Shown here: positions 26,793 through 34,960 of the stretch, one piece after another
How the letters are laid out: each line of letters starts with the position of its first letter
Numbering within the stretch: position 1 is the stretch's first letter
Source of the DNA: Dyadobacter koreensis
GTDB lineage: Bacteria > Bacteroidota > Bacteroidia > Cytophagales > Spirosomataceae
DNA length: 64,000 nt
NCBI RefSeq assembly: GCF_900108855.1
Contig: NZ_FNXY01000001.1
Span: 992,001-1,056,000 of the forward strand
Direction: 5' to 3'
Position numbers and translations under genes: made by a program
The notes under the pieces: generated by a model
The model's database searches: none
Seen by the model: the letters and a program-made list of their open reading frames with translations, nothing else
Told to the model about the DNA's origin: nothing

Positions 26793-27439
26793 AACAAATG
26801 CTGTCTATAAACTATAATATAAGAATCAAATAAATTTCGCCGGTGGATATCAAGTCAGTAACTGTAATCTTTCAGAAATTTCAAATTTTAAAACAGTAAA
26901 TCCTGGTAAATCCAAAATTGGATATTTAACTGTTGAGCAATTTGAATATCAATAAAAACCACACCAGCGTGTTATATTTCCGGGCAACAAACTTACAGAT
27001 TTATTCTATTAATTTTAAAAAATTGTAAACAATTTAATTTTTAAAAATACATAAATTGCTAATATTCAGATAATTAATAATTAAAATTTGCAAACATTTA
27101 TTTTATGACACACAATTCAGTTAAAAATTATTAAGATAACCTTTAACTGAATTTTTAAGATTCTCTAACTCACCAACTTGGATAATAAAAGACCAGCATT
27201 GACCTGTATCAGAGAAACAAACCGTAGTGACTTTGCATACCAAAAATTCAAACTGCATTGACTGTATGAGACATTATAAATTTACAAAGCTGGTTTACTC
27301 GGGAATATGATTTCGGCAGTATTCGTCCAGAACAAAATGAATATTGTACATTTATAATAATTCGCAGCTGGGAAAACCAAATTAAGAATAAACAAATTTG
27401 AAGATTGCAAAAGAATCTTAAGACGCTTGAACAAAGGAG
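26793..27439. other. 647-base AT-rich region between nrdB and the next gene
   Basis: It holds no convincing gene. Two hairpins stand out: an imperfect one at 26892-26934 (AACAGT pairs with ACTGTT, and inner parts pair too), which lies in the nrdB leader on the minus strand, and a perfect 12-bp one, AATTCAGTTAAA at 27114-27125 with 27142-27153, followed by T residues. I could not identify NrdR-type boxes. The upstream region of nrdB is where its promoter must be. Confidence 0.5.
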
Positions 27440-27799
27440 ATGGAAAATCATGAAGCTAAATGTTGCCCCAAGTGCAATTCGGAATTTACCTGCAAAACTT
27501 GTGATATTGGCAATTGTCAGTGTTATACGGTGACACTAAGTCCAGAAACCAAAAACTTTTTATCCAAAACTTCATACCATTGCTTATGCAAAAATTGCCT
27601 GGTAAAAACAGAAAAGACCCTTATTTCTGCATCGAAATACACTTTTCCGACGCACTCGGCCATGTTTATCGACGGACTTCATTATTACAAAGAAAATGGC
27701 AATTGGGTTTTCTTGGAGTTATACCATATCCTTCGTGGCCAATGCTGTAAAAACGGATGCAGACATTGTCCATATGGTTTTTCAAAACAGCACGTTTAG
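27440..27799 (+). CDS. Cysteine-rich CWC / DUF5522 protein
   Basis: 119 residues with 14 Cys. The N-terminal half (CCPKCNSEFTCKTCDIGNCQC, about 8-28) is the cysteine-rich CWC type and the C-terminal half (HYYKENGNWVFLELYHILRG, then QCCKNGCRHCPYGF) is DUF5522. The Cys clusters suggest binding of zinc or an iron-sulfur cluster. Function is not known. The product is soluble and cytoplasmic by prediction. It is convergent with dnaE2, 32 bases apart. Confidence 0.85.
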   Translation: MENHEAKCCPKCNSEFTCKTCDIGNCQCYTVTLSPETKNFLSKTSYHCLCKNCLVKTEKTLISASKYTFPTHSAMFIDGLHYYKENGNWVFLELYHILRGQCCKNGCRHCPYGFSKQHV

Positions 27800-27831
27800 G
27801 ACAACATTAACTTTTCACATCCGGCTAATGA

Positions 27832-30800
27832 TTACCTAAAATTTCTTCCGGATGGAAAAATTTCTGTTTGTACATCTTTCCTTACCTGAGTCCGTTTATT
27901 AATCGCCTGGGAAACATATTCATCTTTTTCATCAGCTCTTGAAAGCGTTAATATATCCGGATCTTCTTCTGTCGCGTGAAGTTTACGAAGCAATCCCGAC
28001 ATATCGAAGCAGCGCCTTACGATCACATGGATCACTTCACCTTCCTTTTGCAGTTTTCCTTCTACCATCAGCAATTTCGATTGAAGTATTTCTTTTCGGT
28101 ATTTTTCAAATAAACTCTGAAAAACAACCAGATTAGCAAAACCCGATTCATCTTCTATGGTTATAAAACAAACGCCGCCTGCCGTTCCGGGCCGCTGCCT
28201 CACTAACACTAACCCGGCAACCTTTACAATCCTTCCCTCATTCGTTGTTCTAAGATCGTTTGTAGGAATCGCTTTTAATAAAGTCAGTTTTTCACGAACA
28301 AATCCTACCGGATGTGCTTTTAAAGATAAAGACGTAGACGCATAATCCTGAACGACATGTTCCGAATCAGTCATTTTGGGTAGCTGGACCGGCTGTTCAA
28401 AAGTGCTTTCGGAAGGCTGTCCGGTAAATAATCCCATTGGCCTGTCATTCAATGCCGATACTTCCCACAAAGCCTGTCGCCTGTCCAGGCCGATCGAACG
28501 GAATGCATCCGCATCAGCAAGTTTTTCCAGCGCAGATTGTGAAACACCTGCATCCCGAAGTGCGTGAATACTGGTATATGGCTTTTCTCTTTCAGAAATA
28601 AGTACTAGAATATCATCTTCCCGCAACCCTCTTATTTGTCTAAATCCCAGACGAATAGGGAAATATTCCTGCTCCTCAACGGTTTCATCCAGCCGATTAT
28701 CCCAATCGGAATAATTAATATCAACCGGCTGCACTTCCACATTATTTTTACGGGCATCAATGACGATCTGAGCAGGTTGATAAAACCCCATAGGCATACT
28801 GTTTAGCAAAGCAGTGGCAAAAACATCGGGCAAATAACATTTTATCCAACAGGAAACATAAACCAGCAAAGCAAAACTGGCAGCATGACTTTCAGGAAAA
28901 CCATAACTCCCAAATCCTTCGAGCTGCTTGAAAACACGCCGTGCAAATTCTTCGCTGTATCCTCTTTCCGTCATACCGTCCACCAGTTTTTTTTCAAAAC
29001 GCGTTACCATTCCCTTCACTTTAAAAGTTGCCATACTCCGCCTTAATTCATCGGCTTCTGCAGGTGAGAACCCAGCTGCAACAATCGCAATTTTCATTGC
29101 CTGTTCCTGGAAAAGTGGAACTCCAAGTGTCCTTTGCAAAATTTCTTTAAGCTCCGGAGAAGGATATTCAACATCTTCTTCTCCATTTCTACGGCGCAAA
29201 TAAGGATGTACCATATCTCCCTGTATGGGTCCTGGCCTGACAATAGCGACTTCAATCACCAGATCATAAAAGCAACTTGGCTTTAATCTGGGAAGCATGG
29301 ATTGCTGTGCACGGCTTTCAATTTGAAAAACTCCAATAGTATCCGCATGGCTGATCATGTCATAAACCACTGGATCATCCTGTTTAATATTCGCCAGTGT
29401 AAGATCCATATTATAATGTTTTTTTGCCAGATCGAATGCTTTACGAATACACGTCAGCATACCTAACGCCAGTACATCAATCTTCAAAAAACCCAAAGTA
29501 TCGATATCATCTTTGTTCCATTCAATACAAGTACGGTTTTCCATCCGTGCATTCAGGATCGGGCACAGATCCGAAAGTTTTCCCCTGGTGATAACAAAGC
29601 CACCGGTATGCTGGCCAAGCTGACGCGGAAAACCCATGAATTGCTTAGTGAGATCCAGTATTTTTAACAAATGCTTATCTTCGGGGTTGAAACCGTGTTC
29701 TGCAATCCGTTTTCCTTCAAACCATTCGTCTGTAAATTCCCAAATTGAACTTGAAAGCCGGTTTATCGCATCGACCGACAAACCCATCGCTTTACCTACA
29801 TCCCGGATCGCACCACGCTGATGCTGCTGGGTTACCGTTGCCACAATCGCGGCCCGATCCCTGCCATATTTATTGTAGATATACTGGATCACTTCCTCCC
29901 TTCGCTCATGCTCAAAATCTACGTCGATATCAGGCGGCTCGTTGCGTGCAGATGAAATAAACCGTTCAAATAAAAGGTCAAATTTCGTAGGATCGACGGA
30001 GGTAATGCCCAGGCAATAACAAACTGTGGAATTGGCAGCCGAACCTCTCCCCTGACACAATATTTTCTGATCCCTGGCAAAGCGAACAATATCATAAACC
30101 GTAAGGAAATAAGGAGCATAATCCATCTCCTCGATAAACTTCATTTCATGATGAATGGACGCGACAATTTTCTCTGGTAAATTTTCTCCAAAATGTTCCC
30201 GTGCTCCCTTCCAGGTAAGATATTTAAGTTCTTCCATAGGCGTTCTCCCTTCGCTGGTAATCTCTTCCGGGTAAATGTATTTTAGTGAGTCCAGCGAAAA
30301 TTGGCACGCTTCCGCAATTTCCTGCGTACGACGAATAGCATCAGGATATTTCCGAAAAAGCCTTTGCATTTCGGTGATCGGTTTCAGATACCGTTCTCCA
30401 TTTTGATAAAGACGGAACCCTGCATTATGGATCGTACATTTCTCACGTATGCAAGTCACTATATCCTGTAATTCCCTGCGATCAGGACTGTGGTAATACA
30501 CATCATTGGTTGCTACCATCGGTATATCCAGCTGCTTTGCCAGTTGCGAAACCCTGTACATTTTTTTAGTATCATCTCCCTGGTAAGAACGTGAGGCAGC
30601 TATATAGAGCTCATCTCCCAAATACTGCCGGTACTCTTTCACATCTGCCAGAAAGGAACTGCTAAAATCAAAGAATTCATTGAGCGTGGCCGGCGGCACA
30701 ACTATAAATTTTATACCTTTTGCATACCGGAAAACATCAGCTTTGTATAAATGACATTGCCCTTTTTCCGCGCGAAGATTTCCCTCCGACAGCAAACCGG

Positions 30801-31071
30801 AAAGCCGGGAATATGCCTCTTTTGTGGTTGGATAAGCCAGCAGCCCAGGTCCGTCCAGTAGATCCAGACGACAGGCAGGAATTATCCTGATGCCTAGTTT
30901 TTTTGCAGCAGCATGCCCCCGCACTATACCTGACAGCGTATTTTGATCCGTTATCGCAATCTCTTTATATCCCAGAAGCACAGCCTGCTCAACCAGTTCC
31001 TCCGGATGAGAGCCACCGCGAAGAAAGCTGAAATTTGTTGTAACCTGCAATTCTGTATAAGCCATAACCAC
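27832..31071 (-). CDS. dnaE2: Error-prone DNA polymerase III alpha subunit
   Basis: 1079 residues. The N-terminal PHP domain (about 5-270), the polymerase palm with PPDIDVDFEHERR near residue 380, the fingers and the C-terminal OB fold (VAGLVLVRQRPGTAGGVCF, about residue 955) follow the DnaE2/ImuC type. With ImuA and ImuB it makes the translesion mutasome that copies damaged DNA with low fidelity. It begins 9 bases after the imuB stop, so imuB and dnaE2 are one unit. The last gene of the cassette; no terminator found before the convergent gene. Confidence 0.94.
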   Translation of the reverse strand: MVMAYTELQVTTNFSFLRGGSHPEELVEQAVLLGYKEIAITDQNTLSGIVRGHAAAKKLGIRIIPACRLDLLDGPGLLAYPTTKEAYSRLSGLLSEGNLRAEKGQCHLYKADVFRYAKGIKFIVVPPATLNEFFDFSSSFLADVKEYRQYLGDELYIAASRSYQGDDTKKMYRVSQLAKQLDIPMVATNDVYYHSPDRRELQDIVTCIREKCTIHNAGFRLYQNGERYLKPITEMQRLFRKYPDAIRRTQEIAEACQFSLDSLKYIYPEEITSEGRTPMEELKYLTWKGAREHFGENLPEKIVASIHHEMKFIEEMDYAPYFLTVYDIVRFARDQKILCQGRGSAANSTVCYCLGITSVDPTKFDLLFERFISSARNEPPDIDVDFEHERREEVIQYIYNKYGRDRAAIVATVTQQHQRGAIRDVGKAMGLSVDAINRLSSSIWEFTDEWFEGKRIAEHGFNPEDKHLLKILDLTKQFMGFPRQLGQHTGGFVITRGKLSDLCPILNARMENRTCIEWNKDDIDTLGFLKIDVLALGMLTCIRKAFDLAKKHYNMDLTLANIKQDDPVVYDMISHADTIGVFQIESRAQQSMLPRLKPSCFYDLVIEVAIVRPGPIQGDMVHPYLRRRNGEEDVEYPSPELKEILQRTLGVPLFQEQAMKIAIVAAGFSPAEADELRRSMATFKVKGMVTRFEKKLVDGMTERGYSEEFARRVFKQLEGFGSYGFPESHAASFALLVYVSCWIKCYLPDVFATALLNSMPMGFYQPAQIVIDARKNNVEVQPVDINYSDWDNRLDETVEEQEYFPIRLGFRQIRGLREDDILVLISEREKPYTSIHALRDAGVSQSALEKLADADAFRSIGLDRRQALWEVSALNDRPMGLFTGQPSESTFEQPVQLPKMTDSEHVVQDYASTSLSLKAHPVGFVREKLTLLKAIPTNDLRTTNEGRIVKVAGLVLVRQRPGTAGGVCFITIEDESGFANLVVFQSLFEKYRKEILQSKLLMVEGKLQKEGEVIHVIVRRCFDMSGLLRKLHATEEDPDILTLSRADEKDEYVSQAINKRTQVRKDVQTEIFPSGRNFR

Positions 31072-31080
31072 TGCATTTAA

Positions 31081-32577
31081 TCAGGCAAAAAAACCATGAA
31101 TGAACCACTCTGGCCTGTTTCCATCGTAATGACCTAGCCTGAAAATCCAGTAACGCGCACCATTTTCATCTTCCAGACAATAATAATCCCGGTGCAAACC
31201 TTCGTCCAGCCACCATTCCCGCTCAATGCGCTCGGGACCATCTGCCTTATTAACTTTATGCAATTTCCCCTTATAACGAAACAACATCGGCGGATAATCC
31301 GGTATTGGGGCTGTTACATCTATTATTTCAGGTCGTGCCAATAAATGAACTGGCCGGAGGCGATCTGTCCGCCACGGTGTTTCAGATTGATCTTTAAGCG
31401 AAGCAGCTGGTTTGACAGAGCGTTCCGGCCAGTAATGTTCATCCGGTAAATAGCGGTGAATCGCACTCATTCCAGCTCTTCCCGCAAGCCGGTCAAGCAA
31501 TTCCAGTAAACCGGTGTCATCCGCCCGCCTTATTTTCCAAAGCATTTCCTGCACCGGATCAACATCTTCCACAACCGGCGCCTCGAGAACAAATAATTCT
31601 ATACCAAGGGCTGGTTCAATTTTGGCAATTTTAAGTTCAAAAAGTTTCAGTAAATGATCTATATGACAGGAGGCGCCGTTTGTAACAATCTCAATTTGTT
31701 CTACTTTTCCATCCATACGATACCCCTTAAACGTTGCTGACCGCAAGCCTTTGCCTTCTGCCGAAAGACGCGTACATAACATCGCTAAAAGGCGCTGTAA
31801 TGCAATTTTTATCCCGGTCGCCGTAACGATGGGTTCCAGACATGGCAACCTTTCCTGATAAGGTTCCAAGGGCTGAACGGGAGTTATATATTCGTTTGAA
31901 GGCCCAAGCGCCTGATCCAGCCTATCTAAAAGTGTTTGTCCAAAGCGTCTTCGCAAGACCGTTCTCGGCATACCTATAAAATTGCGAATTTGATATAAGC
32001 CCAGCTTTTGAAGGCGCGCTATAATAGTTGGCTCCAAACGTAATGCGGCCGGTGGCAATGACAACAAAGCATCTGCCTGCTCACCCGGTTCGACAATAGG
32101 AGAATGTTGTCCATATCTTGCTACTGCCCAGGCAGTACCAATTGTGTCGGCAACAGCAGCACGCACGTCATATCCGGAACTTCTGAGCTTGGATACGATA
32201 TCTTTTAAATATTCCCTTTCCCCTCCCCAAAGATGCGCGCAACCCGTAATATCCAGAATTAATCCATCAGGAATATCCATTGAGGCAATTGGTGTGTAAC
32301 GTATACACCATTCGGCATGCGCATTCAAAAGTTGCTCTGATAATTCAGGTTTGTCATCAATTACCATTAAGGAAGGAAAAACAGCTCTTGCATCAGCCAC
32401 TACCATCCCTTTCTCAATTCCATTGCTCTCGGCCAGAATATTAGCGGCACGCACAACCATCCGACCACGCTCGGGCGAAGCAAGCACAAACGGCACATCC
32501 TTTAACTCCGGCTGGCAGATTGTAAACCAGTCAGCTGTTAAATGACGAAACCAGATTGCGATGTAACGACGGGACAT
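31081..32577 (-). CDS. imuB: ImuB, catalytically altered Y-family polymerase-like protein
   Basis: 498 residues. The N-terminal Y-family fold is recognisable (AIWFRHLTADWFT, and PDGLILDITGCAHLWGG near 105), together with a helix-hairpin-helix part (LGLYQIRNFIGMPRTVLRRR, about 188-207) and a C-terminal domain with the ImuB pattern. In ImuB the catalytic acids of Y-family polymerases are usually lost and it acts as a hub that links ImuA, DnaE2 and the sliding clamp; the segment that would hold the SIDE-type acids reads YTPIASMDIPDGL. Operator sites lie 37 bases before its start, so it has its own promoter. Confidence 0.9.
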   Translation of the reverse strand: MSRRYIAIWFRHLTADWFTICQPELKDVPFVLASPERGRMVVRAANILAESNGIEKGMVVADARAVFPSLMVIDDKPELSEQLLNAHAEWCIRYTPIASMDIPDGLILDITGCAHLWGGEREYLKDIVSKLRSSGYDVRAAVADTIGTAWAVARYGQHSPIVEPGEQADALLSLPPAALRLEPTIIARLQKLGLYQIRNFIGMPRTVLRRRFGQTLLDRLDQALGPSNEYITPVQPLEPYQERLPCLEPIVTATGIKIALQRLLAMLCTRLSAEGKGLRSATFKGYRMDGKVEQIEIVTNGASCHIDHLLKLFELKIAKIEPALGIELFVLEAPVVEDVDPVQEMLWKIRRADDTGLLELLDRLAGRAGMSAIHRYLPDEHYWPERSVKPAASLKDQSETPWRTDRLRPVHLLARPEIIDVTAPIPDYPPMLFRYKGKLHKVNKADGPERIEREWWLDEGLHRDYYCLEDENGARYWIFRLGHYDGNRPEWFIHGFFA

Positions 32578-32613
32578 GTTTTTTCAAGATATTTAAAGAT
32601 TGGCGAATGCGAT

Positions 32614-32653
32614 TGTTATTACTGGCAACAATTTTTTGTTTCCAATAATAACA
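32614..32653. promoter_or_regulatory. Tandem TGTT-N9-AACA operator upstream of imuB
   Basis: Two 17-base inverted repeats, TGTTATTACTGGCAACA (32614-32630) and TGTTTCCAATAATAACA (32637-32653), are spaced by 6 bases. The same arrangement, with nearly the same sequence and spacing, occurs at 33577-33616 before imuA and the divergent XRE-S24 regulator. That repetition at two promoters of one pathway makes it a strong candidate for the binding site of the regulator. Direct binding is inference. Confidence 0.8.
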
Positions 32654-32818
32654 TTTATTAACAGTAATGCCAAATATTTTTCCGGTAAAAAGTTCTGAAT
32701 TGTAAAACATTATTCATTCAACAAAGAAAAAAACCGGATATAATCAGACCGATAACACGATCAGATTTTTAGACGAAAGAATGTATAATTGAACAATTTG
32801 TAAAATGGATCAAGCCAG

Positions 32819-33562
32819 TCAACCTGTCTGCAGCAGGTCTGTTTTTGCTTCTGAAAAAGTGGGCCTCACGTGGCGGAATCGTCCTGCTACCCATTCCATT
32901 TGCCAATTGCCAGGTTCGCCATTACGGATTTTCCGGAGTTCAACATTCCAGCGGGGAAACCCTATACCTGGCATGTCTTCTTCCAATTCGCTGGCAAGAG
33001 GGGTAATTTTCCAACGGGAAACACAAGCCAGTGTATTGACGATACGTGGATTACATCTGTGTAAAAAACCCGTTACCCTGCTTTTTTCCACAGCCAACTG
33101 AAGTCTTCTCGACTGTGTGAAAGTTACCTCCGTCAGCTCCCCCACTACCGCTGCCAGTGTTTCGCATTTCAGCGCCTCTTCCACTGCCCATAAAACATCT
33201 TTCTGGTTAGTCAAATCTATAAAAATAACGCGGTCTGGTTCTATGCCAAAAGCTTTTAAGGCAGGAGGAAAAATAGTTCTTTTGCTACTGATCCACAAAC
33301 AGGCTCCTGACTGACCCATAAGCCTGCTAATTAATCCTGACATAAAACCAGTAGTAGCCGCAGAATCTTCCGGGCAACTGCTTAAAAATTCATGTACCGC
33401 TCCCGTTGGAAAAATTTGGTTGGGAAATGATGATTCAATTTCGCCCAAACCAAAATCGATACGATGCCCGCCAGGCAGTTGCCGAAACCCCTGCAAAGAG
33501 AGAATTTCCTTTTGCAGCTTTTCAATAATACCATTTTTAGGCGCTGGTTGTGTCATTATCAA
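32819..33562 (-). CDS. imuA: ImuA, RecA-like mutasome accessory protein
   Basis: 247 residues. The protein has the RecA/SulA-related pattern of ImuA: LPGGHRIDFGLGEIESSFPN near the start, then a degenerate Walker-like region (AVHEFLSSCPEDSAATTGF), a Walker B-like strand RVIFIDLTNQKDVLWAVEEALK (about 115-135) and the C-terminal SRRLQLAVEKSRVTGFLHR. It recruits or regulates the ImuB-DnaE2 polymerase. It is 241 bases upstream of imuB on the same strand with an operator in the gap, so it may be a separate transcript. Confidence 0.85.
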   Translation of the reverse strand: MIMTQPAPKNGIIEKLQKEILSLQGFRQLPGGHRIDFGLGEIESSFPNQIFPTGAVHEFLSSCPEDSAATTGFMSGLISRLMGQSGACLWISSKRTIFPPALKAFGIEPDRVIFIDLTNQKDVLWAVEEALKCETLAAVVGELTEVTFTQSRRLQLAVEKSRVTGFLHRCNPRIVNTLACVSRWKITPLASELEEDMPGIGFPRWNVELRKIRNGEPGNWQMEWVAGRFRHVRPTFSEAKTDLLQTG

Positions 33563-33576
33563 ATAAAAGGTATATT

Positions 33577-33616
33577 TGTTATTCTGAGCAACAAAATAAT
33601 GTTTCCAATTATAACA
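33577..33616. promoter_or_regulatory. Tandem TGTT-N9-AACA operator between imuA and the S24 regulator
   Basis: TGTTATTCTGAGCAACA (33577-33593) and TGTTTCCAATTATAACA (33600-33616) with a 6-base spacer. The right site ends 7 bases before the start codon of the divergent regulator, so binding there would block its own promoter or start region and imuA on the other side. The second copy is upstream of imuB. Confidence 0.82.
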
Positions 33617-33623
33617 ATATACA

Positions 33624-34421
33624 ATGGTAACTGCAACTCTTTTTTTTCATAGCAACATTCGATTTCTCCGCGAAAGAAGAAAATTCAGTCAGGAAGATAT
33701 CTCGGAAGTCCTTGATCTCTCCCGAAATAAACTTCAGGCTCTGGAATCCGGGAAAACAAAAAATCCTTCTGTCCAGGATCTGATAAAATTTTCTGAATAC
33801 TTTAAGGTCAGTGTTGATACGTTGTTAAAAGTGGACCTGTCTACATTAGGAGAACTTAAATTAAAAGAACTTCAAGCCGGGAATGATGTATATATGACTG
33901 GAAGCCAAATCCGGATTCTGGCAATAACAGTAGATAAAGAAAACCTGGAAAACACGGAATATGTACCCGTAAAAGCCAAAGCCGGGTATCAGGCAGGTTA
34001 CAATGATCCTCAATACCTTGCCGCGCTTCCACGTTTCTCTTTACCAAACTTACCGAAACAAGGTACTTTTCGAATGTTTCCAACTGTTGGTGATTCCATG
34101 CTTCCTATACCTGAGGGCAGTGATATTATAGCAGAATATGTGCAGGATTGGAAAAATCTTAAACCCGAAACTCCTTGTATTGTGATACTGAAAGGCAACC
34201 AGGATTTTGTTTTCAAGATGGTAACTGTACAAAATAATGGTCGTTTACTGTTGAAATCCCTTAATAGTCTGTATCAGCCTTTTGAAGTTAATAGTGAAGA
34301 TGTGCTGGAAGTATGGAAATATTATAAACACCAGACAGACACATTACCTGAGCCCGAAACGGATTTACAACAAATAAAAAATCTGCTGGTTGCTTTTCAT
34401 TCTGAGGTAAAGAAAAAATAA
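33624..34421 (+). CDS. XRE/S24-family (LexA-like) transcriptional regulator
   Basis: 265 residues. An N-terminal helix-turn-helix of the XRE type (IRFLRERRKFSQEDISEVLD, about 12-31) is followed by an S24 peptidase-like domain: an Ala-Gly pair in VKAKAGYQAGY (about 114-124), the nucleophile Ser in TVGDSMLPIPEGS (about 154) and a Lys in VILKGNQDF near 193. This is the layout of a self-cleaving, LexA-like repressor with a non-LexA DNA-binding domain. It is divergent from imuA with tandem operators between them, so it probably represses the imuA, imuB-dnaE2 and its own promoter until DNA damage. A run of 8 T lies at codons 6-8 (33640-33647). Function is inferred from context. Confidence 0.85.
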   Translation: MVTATLFFHSNIRFLRERRKFSQEDISEVLDLSRNKLQALESGKTKNPSVQDLIKFSEYFKVSVDTLLKVDLSTLGELKLKELQAGNDVYMTGSQIRILAITVDKENLENTEYVPVKAKAGYQAGYNDPQYLAALPRFSLPNLPKQGTFRMFPTVGDSMLPIPEGSDIIAEYVQDWKNLKPETPCIVILKGNQDFVFKMVTVQNNGRLLLKSLNSLYQPFEVNSEDVLEVWKYYKHQTDTLPEPETDLQQIKNLLVAFHSEVKKK

Positions 34422-34499
34422 TATCATGACTTTTTGCTTATTGTATTTAATTATTACAACCCAAACAGCACATGTGGTGTCTCCTTAAAAAGACTCATT

Positions 34500-34856
34500 A
34501 TGAAACAGACCTTACTTTTAGTCATTATAATTTTTCTGTTTGCCGGTTGTGACAAAAACAAAATTGAATCCGATAGTAACTGTACTTACGCGGGCGTCAC
34601 ACTGACGCGCACTCATAACTTCGTCGACAATATTCCCGCGACAGTTGCTGCTGTAAAACATCTGAATCAGCCCGAAACCTACCAGATCATACCATCGGAA
34701 AATAATTCATGGGGAAGCTGTAATCTTCCTCAGGAATTTGCGAAAGACAGTTTAAAAGTTTTTGTCAGCGGCTATTTTTTGTCATTTCCAGGAATGGAGA
34801 CAATGAACATCAGTCCCGTCCCTTTTGAGGTAACAGATATAAAACCAAGAGATTAA
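34500..34856 (+). CDS. Small lipoprotein of unknown function
   Basis: 118 residues from the ATG at 34500. The start is chosen because it gives a signal peptide with lipobox FAGC (Cys18); an upstream ATG at 34434 in the same frame has no sensible signal. The remaining 100 residues are a small soluble domain with two Cys (NCTY and GSCNL) that may form a disulfide. I do not recognise the family. The convergent gene on the other side of a strong hairpin is a TonB-dependent receptor. Confidence 0.72.
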   Translation: MKQTLLLVIIIFLFAGCDKNKIESDSNCTYAGVTLTRTHNFVDNIPATVAAVKHLNQPETYQIIPSENNSWGSCNLPQEFAKDSLKVFVSGYFLSFPGMETMNISPVPFEVTDIKPRD

Positions 34857-34885
34857 TCCGCACTAATTTACCGGAAGCACCAAAA

Positions 34886-34938
34886 AATAAATGTCGAGTT
34901 AATGATAAAATAAATTTATCATTAACTCGACATTTATT
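34886..34938. terminator. Long perfect hairpin, bidirectional terminator
   Basis: The arms at 34886-34909 and 34915-34938 are perfectly complementary over 24 bases, with a 5-base loop. It sits between two convergent genes, 29 bases after one stop and 22 before the other. The stem is longer than a typical intrinsic terminator and has T-rich flanks on both sides. Confidence 0.88.
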
Positions 34939-34960
34939 TGACTCTTTAAAACAGCTTACA

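Noticed and set aside
26968..26988. TGTT-AACA pair resembling the mutasome operator upstream of nrdB
   Set aside because: The spacing is 12 instead of 9 and there is no second copy 6 bases away.
27248..27451. Minus-strand open frame of 67 codons before the CWC gene
   Set aside because: It overlaps the start of a well-supported gene, lies in AT-rich promoter sequence and has no recognisable motif.
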